A DNA stretch of 64,000 nt from assembly GCA_019916065.1 (NCBI GenBank), contig CM034244.1:37212255-37276254 (forward strand). Reading direction: 5' to 3'. The notes under the pieces were generated by a model. The model saw only the letters and a program-made list of their open reading frames with translations, had not been told where the DNA came from and searched no databases. Shown one piece after another: positions 46,895-59,121 of this stretch. The translations under genes and the position numbers were made by a program. Each line of letters opens with the position of its first letter. The stretch's first letter is position 1. Source of the stretch: Vitellaria paradoxa (Eukaryota; Streptophyta; Magnoliopsida; Ericales; Sapotaceae).

Positions 46895-47775
46895 CTATGA
46901 ATATGGGTAAAACATTTAATAAAGCAAAAGTACCACCCAGCATATACAGGATATTTACCACTAGAAATTGGCGATGAACAATAAATTTCAAGTTGATTTG
47001 CCATAACATTTGATCAGAGGAAAGATTTTTAAATTGGATGATGTGTATAAAGATAGCTTTATGAAACTAGTTAGCAGAAATGTTCATTAGCTCAATAGCT
47101 TATATCTTTCTATTCCCTAGTGTTATATTTTACTTTATTTTTGTTCTTTTTTGATCGGTACAACTCCTACTCCCTAGTTAAATCTCCATATCAAATATCT
47201 TAACCATTCTTCTTGCTTGAATAGTGAATCTAGATATAACAAAGTTAGAGGTGGCATTACACAAGCATAAAACAGTGTGATACTTGCTAACAATTTAGTA
47301 ATAACTGCTAAACTATAAACTTTGAGAATAAGAGTTAGGACAAACTAATCATGTTGTTATAATTTTTTTTGGGGGGGGGGGGGGGTAATTTTAGTATTAT
47401 CTGTCCCACCACATCATCTTTTGAGGACCATTACACACTTCATGGTGTGACGTTTATTTATAGAAAGACTTCCAATGAGCATACAGGACAAATTTCAACA
47501 TGAGAACCATTATTCTAAAATTTGGAACGCAAGGAGTCTAGCACCTAGAAAACACTAACTCTCAGTGCAGATACCAAGTCCATGTAATAAAGGTCCATAA
47601 TCCAATGCTAAGGCCCTGTCCCAACTCCCCCCACCATCGCCATAAAAAATTTCATTTTTTTATCTCCCCAACTCGATGAACTTTCCATTTCAAAAATGTT
47701 TGGGAGAAGTCTGTAAAGAGGGTTCTGGAATAATGTGGGAGCATTCCCAATTGGGCCCTTCTTATCTATACTTAT
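46895..47775. other. RGLG upstream intron/5' flank
   Basis: The RGLG N-terminal exon is expected here but I cannot find it. A pure G run of about 15-17 bases lies near 47371-47386. No other feature was supported. Confidence 0.45.
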
Positions 47776-47934
47776 TGTTAGAATATAGGATTGGTTTATT
47801 TTGTTTCCTTTTTAAGTTGTCACAGCTATATTTCTTATTTTCTATTTTCCTTATTTGATGTATATCTTATCACAAATATATTTTAAGGGAGAAGAAAGAA
47901 TTTAATTCAATCTCTCACATTCTCTTTATTTTCA
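47776..47934 (+). mobile_element. Short copia-type LTR (Ale-like or TRIM)
   Basis: Starts TGTTAGAATATAGGATT and ends TTTATTTTCA, 159 bp. It is followed at 47938 by TGGCATTAGAGC, a primer site two changes from the initiator Met-tRNA consensus. The internal part is cut off at 48067 by the Athila LTR. LTRs this short are found in Ale-type copia and TRIM elements. Confidence 0.65.
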
Positions 47935-48066
47935 ACTTGGCATTAGAGCTCTACTTTTAGGAGACCCTAACTTACCAAAAAAAAAAAATTTAGGAGACCC
48001 TAGGTTCAAATCTTGTCATTCTCCATTTATTATTGTGCACTTTATTTGCTTATACTATTGCACCTT

Positions 48067-49708
48067 TGATTGCACTTGAAAAGTGCTATTACAAACTCCA
48101 CTTTTGTAAAAATTTTAAAACATTTAAGTAGTTTATTTTAAAGATTTATCATTATTTTGTTATTTACAGTATTTAATTTCTTAATTGCAAGGAAAATGGT
48201 GAAATACTTGAAGATGATAGCGACTTTAGTGGCCTAGAAGATGAAGGAAGTGAGGTGGGTCCAATCCCTCCTAGAATGGGCCGAGATACCCAAAGGAACC
48301 AACAGCAAACAAGGAGAAAAACATGAGAAGGAGATGTTCGGTGGTCCAGACCCCCTACCAGACAGTCCGGACCACAGTGCTTTAGAAGCCCCGCATTTGT
48401 AACTTCGGGTTTTAGGGTTTTCTACAATTTTTTTTGTATAATGGCAGCATGGCCGACCCTAGAGGAGAGACTTTCATTCTTCTACATACCTCAGAGAGTA
48501 GAGAGAGATTTTCTTTTGTTTTTGTGGATGCTTTTACGCGTTTTCGAAGCCGTAGTTACGTTTGTTTCAGCCGTTGTTATTTAAATTTCTCTTTTGCAAC
48601 TTCTTTCAGAGTACGTTATCTTTCATTCTTTCGTTTAAGGCTATTAATTAGATGTTTTATTCAGTAGATCTTATGGATGCATGTTTAATGATTGTTTTTA
48701 TTTCGTTTAAACTCATGGTAGCGTAGAAACCCTAGTTCTTGATTCAACGAATCAAGGAAGGGTGGTTTGCTATTAATTATGGGATGTGCGTAGATCCTTC
48801 GTAGGGTTTGTAAAAACCATGCAAAGAGATATACAACTTTCAGATCTATTTTAATTTGTTTCAAAAACTTTCGAAAACGAAAATCTTTGATTACATTCTC
48901 TGTAATTACTGGTAAAGGCTTTTGATTAAAACCATTTAATATTTTTGGACAACTTAAGAGTAGATTTCGAATCCAAATTTTATTAGGATTGTTTGAAAAC
49001 CCTTCGAAAACAAAAGTTTTTGACTATATTTTCTGTAATCACTGGTAAAAACTTTTGATTTAAACTTTCTAAATAATTTTTGAACAAACCCTAATTCGGA
49101 TTTGAACCCAAGCGTTTTCTCAGAAAATCTTTCCGGTTTTATTATCCTAAACGAGATTTTAAAACTGAGTATTGGGGATTTTATGAACTTTAACGAAGGC
49201 ATCCTTCCAATCTATTGATCCTTTTCACCTGAGCTATAGATTGCAGTTATAATGCATCCCATAGTGAACTAGTAAACTACCCGGAATTGTAAGTTGGATC
49301 AAGAACTTCTTTAAATTATTATTGTCATTTAAATTCCTTTCATTTGAGTTAATTGAATTGTTAAATTGGAATTTTAGTTTAGATTAATTTCGTTCACATT
49401 CAAATTAGATTGAATTCATTTAGTTAATATTTAATTCCTTGAAATCCAAAATAAAAATTTTTAATTGCTAAAATTTTGTTAATAGGTTGTTTAGTTATTT
49501 TTAATTTGAAGTTTAAACTTGCAAAACCCTAGGAATTAGATTTAATCTTCAAACTTAGTTTACATTCAAATTTAGGATTCCCATTATAACCTAGAAATTA
49601 AATAACATAGGCTCCCTGTGAATTCGACCTCGGACTTATCGAGTTAAAATTACACCGAACACCCTTGCACTTGGGGGTTAGTTTAGACGCACTATTTAGG
49701 AGCGGTCA
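48067..49708 (+). mobile_element. 5' LTR of plus-strand Athila
   Basis: This 1642-bp LTR starts TGATTGCACTTGAAAAGTG and ends GGTCA. Its start and end match the minus-strand Athila LTR (28630-30195). A GGTCCGGACC-type hairpin lies at 48341-48377. No 3' LTR is present; the element stops at the duplication junction (59121). Confidence 0.88.
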
Positions 49709-49714
49709 AATTTT

Positions 49715-49732
49715 TGGCGCCGTTTCCGGGGA
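49715..49732 (+). other. Primer-binding site of plus-strand Athila
   Basis: TGGCGCCGTTTCCGGGGA, one change from the standard Athila site, six bases after the LTR end. Confidence 0.92.
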
Positions 49733-50059
49733 GCCAAAATTTAGTTTTTAGGTTATTTTTGTCTTTTTAGTTAATTTCTTTTTCATAGTTAATTTTTGTT
49801 TAAAAAAAATTCAAAAATCATAATTTTCAAATCTTTTTCAATTCAAATTAGCATTCTGTGGTCCCAACCGTTTACCAGACGGTAGGGACCGCAGTAACTC
49901 TTTTTAGCTATTTTCCTTAGCTTATGAACAGTTGGATTCAAGGGGAAAAGGGTAGATTAATACGTCCTGAACCTTCAACTCTTCCTTTAGAATTTGAAAC
50001 TCCTTTAGAAGAAAATCAAAACCCTAGACCTCCTATTCCACCTTTAGAGATGGCGGAAG

Positions 50060-51708
50060 AACAAGCTGTTGCTGCTAGGCGTTCCATGAGAGATATCTTA
50101 TAACCAGATAGGCATACACCTGAATCTTGCATAATTTGGCCAGAAAACCAAAGACCTTTCAACTTTAAACATGACATGATACAATTATTGCATACTTTCC
50201 ATGGTGTGGACTCTGAAAATCCATACGATCATTTAACTCGATTTAGGAACATTTGTGTCACTATCAAGGATCAAGGATGTCTCATAGATTTAGTATTTCT
50301 TAAGTTTTTTCCATTCTCTTTGCATGATAAGGCTACTAGATGGTTTGAATTCCTACCATCTAATTCCATTCGCACATGGGATGAAATGCAAACCAAATTT
50401 CTTAAGAAATTCTTTCCTCCCAATAGAACCGATGCTATACAGCATCAAATATTGAACTTTGCTCCACAAAATAGTGAAACGTTCTATCAAAGTTGGGAGA
50501 GGTTTAAAACTCTTTTGCATTCTTGCCCACACCATGGATTTGAAGTTTGGCGTCTAGCTAGTATCTTCTATGGTTCATTAACGCCAAACCTAAAACAGTT
50601 TGTGGAAACAATGTGCAATGGACAGTTTTATGATAAAACACCCGAAGAAGCTTTTGAATATTTTGAGTTCCTAGCTAAAAATGCCCAAACCTGGGATATC
50701 ACTGGATCCCAAAGCTCTCGAACAACTAATGTTACCCCGACTAGAGGTATGCACCAGTTAAGTGAAACTGATGATCTTAAGGCAAAATTAGCCACTCTTT
50801 CTAGGGAAATAGAAACTTTGAAGATTAAAAAAGATCCACAACCCATGAAAGAACCCGTGGCAGATGTCTACTGCATACTTTGTGATAGCCAATCCCATGG
50901 GGCAAACAATTGCCCTAACCTCTTTATTTGTAGAGAGGTTGCACAAAGCCAATCATCTAGTGAACTCCCAATACATGCCATAAATCAATACCGCCAACCA
51001 TATAAAGGACAAGCTTTAGAAGGAAATCTCTATTCTGAGACTTATAATCCAGCCATGAGGAACCACCCAAATTTCAGTTAGAGAAATGAGGGAGCTCACA
51101 TTCCACAACCATATCATGCACCTTAAACTCCAGTTCCTCAAGTCCCAATGCCTAATCTAGGATTGTCTCAAAATGTGGGACCATCACATGCTCCCTACAT
51201 TCCTCCAAACAAAAGATCCATAGAAGAGACACTTCAACAATTTATGAATAATCAACATTCACTTTGGGCCCAAAATAATAGAAATTTGGATGATATTAAG
51301 AGCCAGTTGACCCTTTTGACTCAGACATTAGCTACACAACCAAAGGGTCAATTTCCAACTCAACCTCGTCCAAACCCAGTAGCCCAAGCTAAACAGGTTG
51401 AAGAATCTTCTAATGCTCCTGGGAATGTAGAACAAGTCCAAAATATCACAACACTTAGGAGTGGAAAAATTGTAGATAAAACCATCCCTCCTAGGAAGGA
51501 TGAACTGAGTGAAGAGTTGAAACCTAAATGTGTGGTAGGTGAGAGTAAGAAAGAGGAAAAAGAACCAATCATAGTTGAGGAGTCTACCACTGAAGATAAA
51601 ACGGAAAAGGAAGAGAGAAAGGAAGAAGAACCCATGATAGTGCCTAGGGAATATGTTCCCAAAGCACCTTTTCCCCAAAGATTTCTGAGAGCTAGGAAAG
51701 AAGCCTAA
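50060..51708 (+). pseudogene. Athila gag (plus)
   Basis: A likely start at 50050 (MAEEQAVAARRSMRDIL) meets a TAA at 50101-50103. The capsid core is then open for 301 residues (50176-51081): IQLLHTFHGVDSENPYDHL, ATRWFEFLPSNSIRTWDEM and WRLASIFYGSLTPNLKQFV. A complete CCHC knuckle follows (CILCDSQSHGANNC). Two more stops (51079-51081 and about 51125) precede a Gln/Asn-rich and then Glu/Lys-rich tail (51148-51708). Gag would form the particle shell. Confidence 0.88.
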
Positions 51709-51717
51709 ACAGCTGAA

Positions 51718-52950
51718 TTGCTAGAGATATTCAAACAAGTGAAAATTAATTTACCTCTTCTTGATACGATTAAGCAAATCCCTTCTTATGCTAAGTTTCT
51801 TAAGGAATTATGTACTGTGAAAAGAGGATTAAATGTGAAAGAGAAGGCATTTCTCACTGAGCAAGCAAGTGCCATAGTACAATGTCATACACCCCCCAAA
51901 TATAAAGACCCTGGATGTCCTACTATATCTTGCTATATAGAGAGGTATCATATTAGTAGAGCACTGCTTAACTTAGGAGCAAGTGTGAATTTGCTCCCCT
52001 ACTCAGTGTACGAGCAATTGGGCTTAGGTGAAATAAAACCTACCCGTGTGACGTTACAACTTGCAGATAGATCAATTAAAGTCCCACGAGGTATAGTTAA
52101 AGATGTACTAGTACAAGTGGAAGATTTTTATTTCCTAGTAGATTTCATAATCCTAGATACTCAACCACTTACTAGTTTATCTGCACCTAATCAGACACCG
52201 GTTATTTTAGGACGACCATTCTTAGCAACATCGAATGCTTTAATTAACTGTAGGAATGGATCCATGAAAATGTCATCTGGTAACATTGAGTTTGAAACAA
52301 ATATTTTTCATGTTACCAAACAACCAAGAGAAGTGCCTGATATACAAGAGGTAGACATAGTAGAGGCTATAGTCCAGGATCACGTGGATCGTGAATTTGT
52401 GGAAGATCCTTTAGAGAAAGCTATTCCTTTTAGTGAGGAGAATTTGAATTCCACAATATCAAACCAAGGACTAGGAGTAGCGATTAATTGGTTGGAATTG
52501 TGCCCAATCATGTCAATAGGAAAGTGGACACCAACCTTTGAAAATCTAGGACCTCTGTTAAATAAAGCAGAACCCTCAGAAGGAAAAGCTCCTAACCACC
52601 CTGACAGAAAACCTTTACCCCATAATCTGAAATATGCTTTTCTAGGTGAAGGAGAGACATATCCTGTAGTTATTTCTTCTGAACTGACTGTCCAACAAGA
52701 ACAAACGTTAGTTGGACTTTTGAAAAGTCATAAGAAAGCCCTAGGATGGTCAGTGGCTGACCTGACAGATATAAGTCCGCTTCTTTGCACACATTGTATA
52801 TACCTAGAAGAGGATGCCAAACCAGTTCGTCAGATGCAACGACGACTCAATCCGAATATGAAAGAAGTAGTTAGAGCTAAAGTATTGAAACTACTAGATG
52901 TAGGGATAATTTATCCTATCTCTGACTCTAAGTGGGTGAGCCCTACATAG
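51718..52950 (+). pseudogene. Athila protease and RT N-terminus (plus)
   Basis: A 410-residue open stretch. Protease motif ALLNLGASVNLLPYSVYEQL has Asn where the minus-strand copy has Asp (LLDLGAS), so the catalytic Asp is lost. The conserved VILGRPFLATSNALI and then the RT linker ending IIYPISDSKWVSPT follow. A TAG (52948-52950) stands where the family has Gln and leads in the same frame into RT. Confidence 0.88.
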
Positions 52951-53731
52951 GTAGTTCCTAAGAAATCGGGGGTTACAGTAATTCAGAATGAGAATAATGA
53001 GTTAGTACCAACTCAAATTCAAACTGGTTGGCAAGTGTGCATTTATTATAGAAAGCTCAATGCAGTCACACGCAAAGATCATTTTCCTCTTCCGTTTTTA
53101 GACCAGGTTATAGAAAGAGTAGCCGACCATACTTATTATTGCTTCTTAGATGGGTACTCAGAATATAACCAAATAGAGGTAGCTTTGGAGGACCAAGCTA
53201 AAACCACTTTTACCTATCCCTTTGGAACCTTTGCATACAAAAGAATGCCTTTTGGCCTGTGTAATGCACCTGCTACCTTTCAACGCTGCATGATGAGTAT
53301 CTTTAGTGAAATGGTAGAAGAAATAGTCAAGGTATTCATAGATGATTTCTCTGTTTATGGAGATTCATTTGAGCAGTGTCTTAAGAACCTGGAGATAGTT
53401 TTAACACGATGTGAGGAAAAAAAACCTAGTGTTAAATTGGGAAAAATGTCATTTCATGGTCACCCAAGGAATTGTATTAGGACACATAATGTCTAAAGAC
53501 GGCATTTAAGTGGACCAAGCTAAGGTGGAGCTAATTCAAAAACTTCCAATTCCTCAATCTGTAAGGGATATTGGATCATTTTTAGGGCATGCTGGGTTTT
53601 ATAGAAGGTTCATTCAATCTTTCAGTGAAATTTCTAAACCCTTGTGTCAGTTGTTGATGCAAGACACTCCATTTGAATGGACTTTCCAGTGTCAAGAATC
53701 TTTTGATAAACTCAAGGGCTGTCTAAAATAA
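52951..53731 (+). pseudogene. Athila reverse transcriptase (plus)
   Basis: Fingers/palm with CIYYRKLNAVTRKDHFPLPF, CFLDGYSEYNQIEV (first catalytic Asp kept) and VFIDDFSVYGDSF (active-site pair kept). A shift occurs in the A-run at about 53416-53424 (GAGGAAAAAAAACC), moving to another frame that continues LGHAGFYRRFIQSFSE. The frame closes at 53731 with a stop after LKGCLK. Confidence 0.88.
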
Positions 53732-54331
53732 GCTCCTATTCTTCAACCTCCTGATTGGTCACTGCCCTTTGAACTTATGTGTGACGCAAGTGACCATGCT
53801 ATCGAAGCCGTGTTAGGGCAAAGAAGAGAGAAAAGGGCGCATGTCATCTACTACGCTAGTAAAACCTTAAATAATGAGCAGAAAAATTATACGACAACTG
53901 AAAAAGAATTGCTAGCAGTTATTTTCGCCCTAGAGAAATTTCGATCTTATCTCATTTGTTCAACAGTGATTGTTTTTACTGATCATTCAGCACTTAAATA
54001 CCTGTTGACCAAGCAAGAGGCCAAACCACGATTAATTTGATGGATATTACTTTTGCAAGAGTTTGACCTTGAAATAAGATATAAGAAAGGCGTTGAAAAT
54101 GTGGTGGCGGATCATCTGTCACGTTTGCCGGTAGGAGTTTATTCCCATGATGAAACTCAAATCAACGATAGCTTCCCAGACGAACAATTGTTTCACATAG
54201 AGGCAATAACAGCCCATAAACCCCCTTGGTATGTTGATATTGCTAACTATTTAGTGACAGGACGAATTCCAAAAGAATGGACCTATAAGGATAGGAAGAA
54301 GTTTCTTAGAAATATACAAGTTTTCTTTTGA
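53732..54331 (+). pseudogene. Athila RNase H (plus)
   Basis: [53 protein letters not shown], a TGA (54038-54040, Arg position), then [20 protein letters not shown]. Typical RNase H that removes the RNA strand of the hybrid. A TGA near 54329 ends it. Confidence 0.87.
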
Positions 54332-55518
54332 GATGATCCGTATTTGTTTAAATATTGCCCTGGTCAAGTGATATGCCGCTACATCCTCGAATGGGAGGTT
54401 CTAAGCGTAATTGAATTTTGTCACTCGCAAGCATGTGGTGGCCATTTTTCCACGAACAAAACAGCCACTAAAATTCTCCAAAGTAGATTTTATTGGCCTA
54501 CACTATTTAAAGATGTACATCATTTCTGCACCACATGTGATAGATGCCAACGCTTAGGTAGTTTGACACGTAGGAACATGATGCCTCTATCCCCCGTTCT
54601 TGTTTTAGAAATTTTTGATTGTTGGGGAATAGACTTCATGGGTCCCTTTCTAGTTTCATTTGGTTATGAATTCATTCTCGTTGGGGTTGATTATGTCTCC
54701 AAATGAGTAGAGGCAATTGCCACAAGAACCAATGATCATAAAGTCGTGCTCAAATTCCTTCATGAAAACATATTCTCACGTTTTGGGGTACCTCAAGCAA
54801 TTTTTAGTGATGGAGGTAAACATTTCTACAACCGGCCAGTAGGAAACCTACTACACAGATATGGGGTAGTGCATAAAGTAGGTACTGCATATCACCCCCA
54901 AACAAGTGGCCAAGTAGAGCCGGCAAATAGGGAAATTAAGCAAATTTTAGAAAAAACTGTTAATCCAAACCGTAAGGATTGGTCACTGAGGCTGATTGAT
55001 TCTTATGGGCATATCGCACTGCGTACAAAACTACTTTGGAAATGTCACTTTATAGATTAGTTTATGGTAAGCCATGCCATTTGCCCGTAGAACTAGAACA
55101 TAAAGTTTATTGGGCAATTAAACAATTCAATACGAACATTGATGAAGCTGGGCTACACCGTAAACTGCAGATTGCAAAAATGGAGGAATTATGAAATGAT
55201 GCATACGAGAATGCTTTAATTTTAAAAGAGAAGATAAAGAAAGTGCATGACCAACATATTGCACGATGATCATTTCATGTAGGTCAAAAGGTACTACTTT
55301 ATCGCTCACGACTTCACCTTTTTTTGGGTAAATTACAATCCAAGTGGTCAGGGCCATTTATTGTAACGCATGTATCGGACTATGGAGCCATTGAAATAGA
55401 AAACCCGAAAAATAGGAATCGATTCAGAGTCAACGGGCATAGGCTTAAACCCTATTTGGATAATTTTGTTGGTGTGGTTGAATCGTGGGATCTCCTAGAT
55501 CCCTCACCTTATGCGTAG
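54332..55518 (+). pseudogene. Athila integrase (plus)
   Basis: Zinc-binding part (CHSQACGGHFSTNKTATKIL...CTTCDRCQR) and core (DCWGIDFMGPFLVSFGYEFI; VGTAYHPQTSGQVEPANREI). A TGA at 54704-54706 stands where the family has Trp. A shift follows near 55035. The C-terminal part (55324-55518) has LQSKWSGPFIVTHV and FRVNGHRLKPYL. Inserts the DNA copy into the genome when intact. Confidence 0.87.
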
Positions 55519-56420
55519 TTCGGGACTAGCCAATTGTTGTATTTGTACGATATCTAGGCTTAGGATAATCTTTAATTTTTCCTTGTTTTAGGATTTAAAT
55601 CCCTAGTTTAGATTTTACTTAAAAAAAAAAATTAGCAAAACAGAGTTGCATATCCCATTTTGTGGTCCCCACCATCTGGTAAACGGTTGGGATCACAGTG
55701 AGTTGCGAAAGAGGGAAGGAGGTTGAAACCATTCTGTGGTCCCCACCGTCTACGGACGGTCCGGACCCTACAATGGGTTTAAGCCGAGTTTGGCCACTTC
55801 CACTCCCAAATTCTCTTACACAACTTCTTTGTTCTCTCGATTTCTTCCTCTCCCTTTGTGCTCTCCTTCACGGATTGGCTTCCCCAAGCTGTATTTGGGT
55901 TCAATTTCATCTCCTTTGTTCTACCCACTTGGTTACAAGGTAAGTTCTTCCCGTTTCTAGCCCTAGGTTGCTATATCTCCATCTTCTTTTGGATTTGAGC
56001 TTCATAGCTAAAAAAAAGCCCCCTCTTCCTTGAGAGAATGCACCTAGTTTTGAATTTAAAACATTGTGTACAAACACTATTGCTTCTTTGGGTTGATTTC
56101 TTTCAATCCCAACATATTTTTGCACATGGGTCATACATTGGGTCCGCGACTTGCTTACTCTTCAAATTGTGCAGAAAATTTTTGTTTCAATAGTTATTTT
56201 CTTTAAAAAGGACCCTCTTTTGGTGGATGTTGTATGGCCACCTAAATGTTCAAGAAGACCCTTCCATGGTGGATGTGTATCCTTTTATACTTACTACACT
56301 TGACATATTCACCATGGTTTCAATTTTCATCAATGTCAATAGAATTGGGCCACTGAATTTGTGTGGACATAGGATGCTCTGTTGATTAATTCAATACCCA
56401 TTCTTTATGTTTGTAGTTTC
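55519..56420 (+). other. Athila region between integrase and env-like genes
   Basis: Noncoding. It holds two copies of the hairpin motif (55662-55697 and 55736-55770), a poly-A run and pyrimidine-rich sequence that could hold splice signals. No conserved open frame. Confidence 0.55.
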
Positions 56421-57400
56421 TATGGCTCCACGGATTAAGCACAGTGCAAATAGGAAACTCGGGTCCTCTTCTTTTGATAGACTAAGATTTTGAAAAGACG
56501 AAGCTGAGCGTAAGTATGATGACATTTGGGTTCACAAACCGGTAGTCATTGAACGCTATTGGCAAATTGAACATTTTAGGGGGGAAGATTTCATGTTGGA
56601 ACAGAACTTCGAAGGGCAACAATGGCTTCACATTGCCAAATTCTATGCCTACTGTGTCGTTGACTTGGTTAGGGAATTCTTTGCAAATTTTAAGAAAGGA
56701 TCGATTATTCGGAGACGGGGTAGAGAGCGTCTCGTAAGTTGGGTCCGGGGCTTTGAAGTTATTCTTACACCAAATGATTTTGCTCAAGTGTTTCAATTAC
56801 CCCGAGTATAGAATCCTGAATTCACTTATCCAGCTGAAGGCACCCCACCCTTTCCTACCCTAGTGTCAGAAATATTATCAGAAGGCCAAGAGTGGGTTGG
56901 GGAATATAGGAAGCCAGCTTCGGTACTTAAAGATAATATTGGGCACTCCATATGTTCTCATGTACCAACTTACTACCCCAAAATAGAAACGCTGATTGTA
57001 CTCCTCTAAGAGCTCGGTTAATTTACGCTATTGGGATGGGGATGACAATCGACTTACCTTCCTATCTTTGGCACCAAGTGCCCTACGCTTGTGAGCATTC
57101 AGGATCTTTGGCAGCTTTACCCTTTGGAGAGCCTTAACTGAGATCTTTAGGCGAAATGGTGCCCAAATTACAGATGACATGCCCATTGCCTCAGGATTAC
57201 TGCCCTTTAACATTACATCTTACTCTAAATCCCGAGGAATACTAGCTAAGAAAAAGCAAAAAATTGAAGAACCAGAGGAGGGTGGGCCATCTCAAGTTTT
57301 AAAGGAAACAGACGATGATCAGGAGGTCACTAATGCGGAGTTGGCTGAGCAAATTGGAGTACTTGCTGAGCGCATTAGTCAAATGGAGCAGAACTAAGAA
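56421..57400 (+). pseudogene. Athila env-like region (plant transposon protein domain), broken
   Basis: Begins MAPRIKHSANRKLGSSSFD (56421) and soon meets a TGA. It contains FMLEQNFEGQQWLHIAKFYA, then VRGFEVILTPNDFAQVFQLP, and later TPLRARLIYAIGMGMTIDLP and a C-terminal heptad-like ELAEQIGVLAERISQME (about 57341-57392). This matches the 'putative plant transposon protein' type (PF20167-like) found after pol in Athila elements. Several stops and shifts. Whether it works as an envelope is not established for the family. Confidence 0.7.
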
Positions 57401-57780
57401 GACGATCATCAACTTCTCTTGCGCATTCATCAATCCCAGCAGACTCAGGGACACCTTCTGCAGAGTATCATGGACCATATCAAGGACTCCTTTCCACCTC
57501 CTCCTCCTCAATGATGGGATATTACTACTTCTTTTTGCTTTTGAGAGTTTAGGACCATGTATTTATTGTTTTATCTGACATTCCTAAAACTCTGTAATCT
57601 TTAATATTTATCTTTGGTATTCGGACTATTTGTAAACTTTAATGCTTACTATTTATTTTTCTTTTGACATAATTATGTTATCTTTGTTTACGGTTATTAC
57701 CATATGTTTGGTTCAATTGTTAGTTCTTATCTTAAAATTGTGTTCTATTTTTTTTTTTTTTTTGTAAGCACAGGCTTGTC
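57401..57780 (+). other. Spacer with strong splice-acceptor signal
   Basis: No conserved coding. It ends in a run of about 18 T then GTAAGCACAG (57771-57774 region), an ideal 3' splice site seven bases before the next ATG. Confidence 0.5.
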
Positions 57781-58332
57781 ATGACTGGTCCTAACACTGA
57801 TATTGATAATCTTGAGATAAACTCTAATATGTTAATTGGAAGAAAACGTAAGTGGGAGGACATACCTTATATGAATACTGAGGAGAGTGACTCTGAATAT
57901 TCTGAGGATGACCTAGCGGCATGGCCCGATGATTGTTTTATTGAGGGTAATTCTTTACCATTACCACTAATATTCCCTTCACTTGTTATTTTAACTCCTG
58001 ACCAAATCCTTGAGGGGCGGGGGTGGGATGAAGTTGACCTACAAATCCTTTTAGACATGGAATGGACCGAAATTACTATTTCCACTGAGTGGCCTGATGC
58101 ACCCACATATGACACAGACATTGACACTAAAACTGAATCTAAAATACGTAACCTCTTTGATTATCAAGACATGCCACCTTTGGAAACTTTTGTGTCTGAG
58201 AGTGCTAACAATAAAACTGAAGAGAATACTGAAATTGCTAATGAGTTGGACCAGGAGGACTTTGGTATATCTTTGCATTCACTTTTTGAATTTCGCCATG
58301 CTTTAGCTACATTTGAGGCCAACTTAAGGTAA
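57781..58332 (+). CDS. Acidic 183-residue protein of Athila, unknown function
   Basis: A complete open frame from ATG 57781, starting MTGPNTDIDNLE. It is rich in Asp/Glu (ESDSEYSEDDLAAW; ILLDMEW; SANNKTEENTEIANELDQED), with one basic patch (GRKRKWED). It has no signal peptide, membrane segment or recognised domain. It follows a T-run splice acceptor, which suggests expression from a spliced RNA. It is the longest undamaged gene of an element in which every other gene is broken. I do not recognise a family; an accessory or env-like Athila protein is the most likely class. Confidence 0.55.
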   Translation: MTGPNTDIDNLEINSNMLIGRKRKWEDIPYMNTEESDSEYSEDDLAAWPDDCFIEGNSLPLPLIFPSLVILTPDQILEGRGWDEVDLQILLDMEWTEITISTEWPDAPTYDTDIDTKTESKIRNLFDYQDMPPLETFVSESANNKTEENTEIANELDQEDFGISLHSLFEFRHALATFEANLR

Positions 58333-59121
58333 TTCTAGACCCTACCGTTTATTTTATTCCTATTCTTGTTCTTTCATTCTGCTTATATTAGTATTAGTTT
58401 TACTCTCTTGCATTTATATTATGAGTCACTTGCACTTAAGTTAGGGGGGCATATTAGATGCCACTTTCAGTGACCTGCATAATGGGAGCATGTATGAGTA
58501 TTTTGTGCTTGATCCTTTTATACTTTTGGAGTTATTGTTTCCTGTTATCATCATGCTCACTATTGCACACTACAGACCCACATATGCTTCATGATTCTCA
58601 CATTGGGGACAATATGAATTTTAAGTTGGGAAGTAGGGTTAGCATGATGACTCTTTGTGCCAAAATTGTAAAATTTTAAAATTTTTGAGTATAAACACAT
58701 GAATTTAGCACATTTGTACCTACATGTCATCCCTTTTTTTTGGTTTGGTGGATTGTGGAATTAAGTGAGAGAGTGATGAATGAGTTTTGTTCAAGCTTTA
58801 ATAGAAAACTTATCTCAAGTTGATTGTATAATGACCTTGTGCATTTTTTACTATCATAGAGAAGAGTTTATGTGCTTAGGTGTAGATTTTATTTAACATT
58901 GGTTAATTGAGCATTCTTGGACTAGATGGAGACTTATACTCCTAATGGTGAGCTTTTGAGCCTATTATTCTTTTCTTGAGGGGTTGCACATTATCACAAC
59001 TCTTTTATTCTTCACTTTGGTTTCCAATGCACCAATTGCATCACACACACTTGCATTAGTTTCACTTGGCATATTATGAGTTGTTGCAAGCTTTTAACAT
59101 GATACTAGGCCACCTTTGCTA
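58333..59121 (+). other. Athila 3' noncoding region, cut at duplication junction
   Basis: Contains purine-rich phrases (TTAGGGGGGCA at 58440 and TTGGGGACAATATG at 58602) usual in Athila 3' regions. It ends at 59121 within noncoding sequence, before any 3' LTR. Confidence 0.6.

Noticed and set aside
47366..47390. Poly-G run as a possible regulatory quadruplex
   Set aside because: A simple homopolymer, possibly of variable length or sequencing-related, with no context to support a function.
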